This document shows positions 31,129 through 32,715 of a stretch of DNA of 32,715 bases, one piece after another (the stretch's first letter is position 1; every line of letters begins with the position of its first letter). Origin of the DNA: Perkinsus chesapeaki (lineage: Eukaryota; Perkinsozoa; Perkinsida; Perkinsidae); contig JAAPAO010000400.1 in assembly GCA_013115145.1 (NCBI GenBank), positions 1 to 32,715 of the forward strand, in the 5' to 3' direction. The translations under genes were made by a program, and so were the position numbers. The notes under the pieces are model-generated. The model did no database searches. It was not told where the DNA came from and worked only from the letters and a program-made list of their open reading frames with translations.

Positions 31129-32715
31129 TTAAGAGCATTGAGTGGCGTTGTATGCATAACCATGCACTGATTCTACGACCAGGTGTTTTCCCATCTCAGC
31201 TAACCCTATATCCTTCATGATCTTCATCATCCAAAAGGTTCTCCTCATTGTGGCTTTAGAGTCCGCCGCAGTTGAGCTCAAGTTGAACGAATACTCGACA
31301 GGAGATATGTAGGATACACCATCGATATACAACTTCCCTTGTGATAAAAACAGTGTTAGGGATTTCCCATTCAAGCAAGCCCCCACCAATGACGGTATGC
31401 TAGACCATGTTCATGTTTCTCTCACTTCATATAGATGATTTTAGGTGGTCCTTATCAAAGGCCAAATGGGCACTGCCAGGACCGAACAGGTGTGATAGTT
31501 AACTGCAGCTGTAACCAGTCTGAGAGTCTCCTCTTTTTCGAGGTTATAATCGAGCTCTAAGCTGTGATACTCGTTTCGTATTCAGGATGATTATGGTCTG
31601 TATGCTGTATGTGGGGGTAAGTGCGGCACTGCAGACACATGTCCCAGCCCACCAAACATAAACAAGAGAAAGGAATGCATAAGCACGGTCTGTGTAATTG
31701 GCTGTAACAGCAATAATGTAGTCAACTCCATTCAATCCATGACTTAGAACTCTTTTATTGTAGGACTGTATAAACGGCGGAACGTGCATTATCTCCGCAG
31801 CGGGGAGTTTCTGTGCATTCCGGCAGTAACAAGACAATCTACCTTTTCACTCGTAGCATGTGACCGGCTCGTTATTCGAGTCAGACGTCCACAGTTATTA
31901 GGCGTATTTATGCTCTTCATTAGTGAGTCACTGTAGAGTATTATCAATATCTCTCATCTGCTCGCATATCAACGCCTCCCAAACTTGTAATGCTGTGTTT
32001 TGAATTGAATGGGCTAAGCCATGCTGCATCCGACACACATGAGAGATAACGAAAAGCTCCAAGCTCGAATAATTGATATTCGAAAATAATTGAAATGCGA
32101 CTTCTTTGATTTACTCTAGTCAATAGACTGAATGAGTGCCTTTTACCAACTCCTCGTAGTGGTAAACCAGCCACAGGCTACGAAGTGATTGAGTTACGGA
32201 GCAGAGCCGAACGATGGATTGGTAGAGGAAGGCAAGTACTTCACTGTTGGAACTCAATAATGAAAAACACAGAAACCACAAGATGCACACATGTCGCACG
32301 AAATGTTCACCCACAGAGGGATTCAACTTACAAATACAAGCTATCAGAAAGAGAGTATTATATCGATTACTATAACCATACACATTCATATTTTCTCAAT
32401 AATATATCTTCTTTTGTACCGCGCATCAGATAGGCGGAGAAAAGACAACCATCAGGGCGAACCACAACTTCATACAGGCCGCGAACCGGGAAGGCCAACA
32501 TCTTTCCACAACTTGTCCATTTACCATTTATGTGCTCGAATATATGAAAATAACAATGACCATCCGGATGACTTGAATCAGTTACTAAAACGATATCAGG
32601 TTTGATAAGTCTAATGTCTCTGATGTAGTTGTGACCGCGTGGGATATAACTCACAGTCTCTTTGTGGACAATCGGGTTCATTAAGTCTTCTAGCCCAAGT
32701 ACAAAGCAGATGATT
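31129..32715 (-). CDS. Copy B of a lineage-specific gene, partial at the window end, possibly intact
   Basis: Open segments on the minus strand read as protein. From the edge to 32370: MNPIVHKETVSYIPRGHNYI, then PDIVLVTDSSHPDGHCYFHI, FEHINGKWTSCGKML and YEVVVRPDGCLFSAYLMRG, a repeated strand-turn style like a beta-propeller. From 32110 to 31944: FRYLSCVSDAAWLSPFNSKH. From 31837 to 31640: IQSYNKRVLSHGLNGVDYII. From 31389 to 31129: LFLSQGKLYIDGVSYISPVE, then ATMRRTFWMMKIMKDIG, ending in TGA. These are presumably exons, but exact junctions were not solved, and the 5' end lies outside. Two collinear copies show it belongs to a family; function unknown. Confidence 0.38.

Noticed and set aside
1-32715. 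CRISPR array, bacterial operons, phage genes
   Set aside because: Spliced eukaryotic genes throughout; the only tandem repeats are short minisatellites without unique spacers.

Overview
This window looks like nuclear DNA of an intron-rich protist. The best guess is Perkinsus or a related alveolate, but that is inference from style: very short GT-AG introns, mid GC, Mei2-type RRM and C69 peptidase genes, and many lineage-specific secreted proteins. Coding exons are short and joined by introns mostly of 38-54 nt, so single open frames badly underestimate the genes. The models below were spliced by hand, requiring GT-AG ends, codon phase at each junction and family motifs.

Layout. 116-5082 (+) holds one apparent gene joining a coiled/basic N-terminus, a WW-like segment, a PP2C Ser/Thr phosphatase and a Pin1-type parvulin isomerase. 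5083-7100 holds a dense hairpin cluster and a minus-strand secreted-protein gene. 7100-9110 holds a GATC-rich repeat and a decayed non-LTR retrotransposon. 9110-13007 is gene-poor, with a broken secreted-protein copy, a MITE-like element, a small three-exon gene (-) and a cysteine-rich gene (+). 13794-15895 (-) is an epsin-like ENTH gene with ten exons. 16150-16460 (-) is a 70-residue RING-like protein. 16836-17937 (+) is trans-2-enoyl-CoA reductase. 19499-21006 (+) is an RNA-binding protein with a Mei2-type RRM followed by a canonical RRM. 21576-23174 has three small unrecognised genes, two of them starting 47 bp apart in opposite directions. 23467-26497 (-) is a 13-exon, 760-residue, signal-bearing and membrane-anchored C69 peptidase. 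27169-32715 is repeat-rich: a secreted-protein gene and two diverged, collinear copies of a lineage-specific gene.

Functionally this is an ordinary mixed nuclear neighbourhood (signalling, endocytosis, very-long-chain fatty acid elongation, RNA binding, peptidase), not an operon. The two most unusual signals are the phosphatase-isomerase fusion and a window-wide excess of perfect short palindromes, many in the form X - reverse complement of X - X again. That pattern suggests template-switch insertions. One such insertion breaks a retrotransposon frame, and another is seen directly by comparing two repeat copies.
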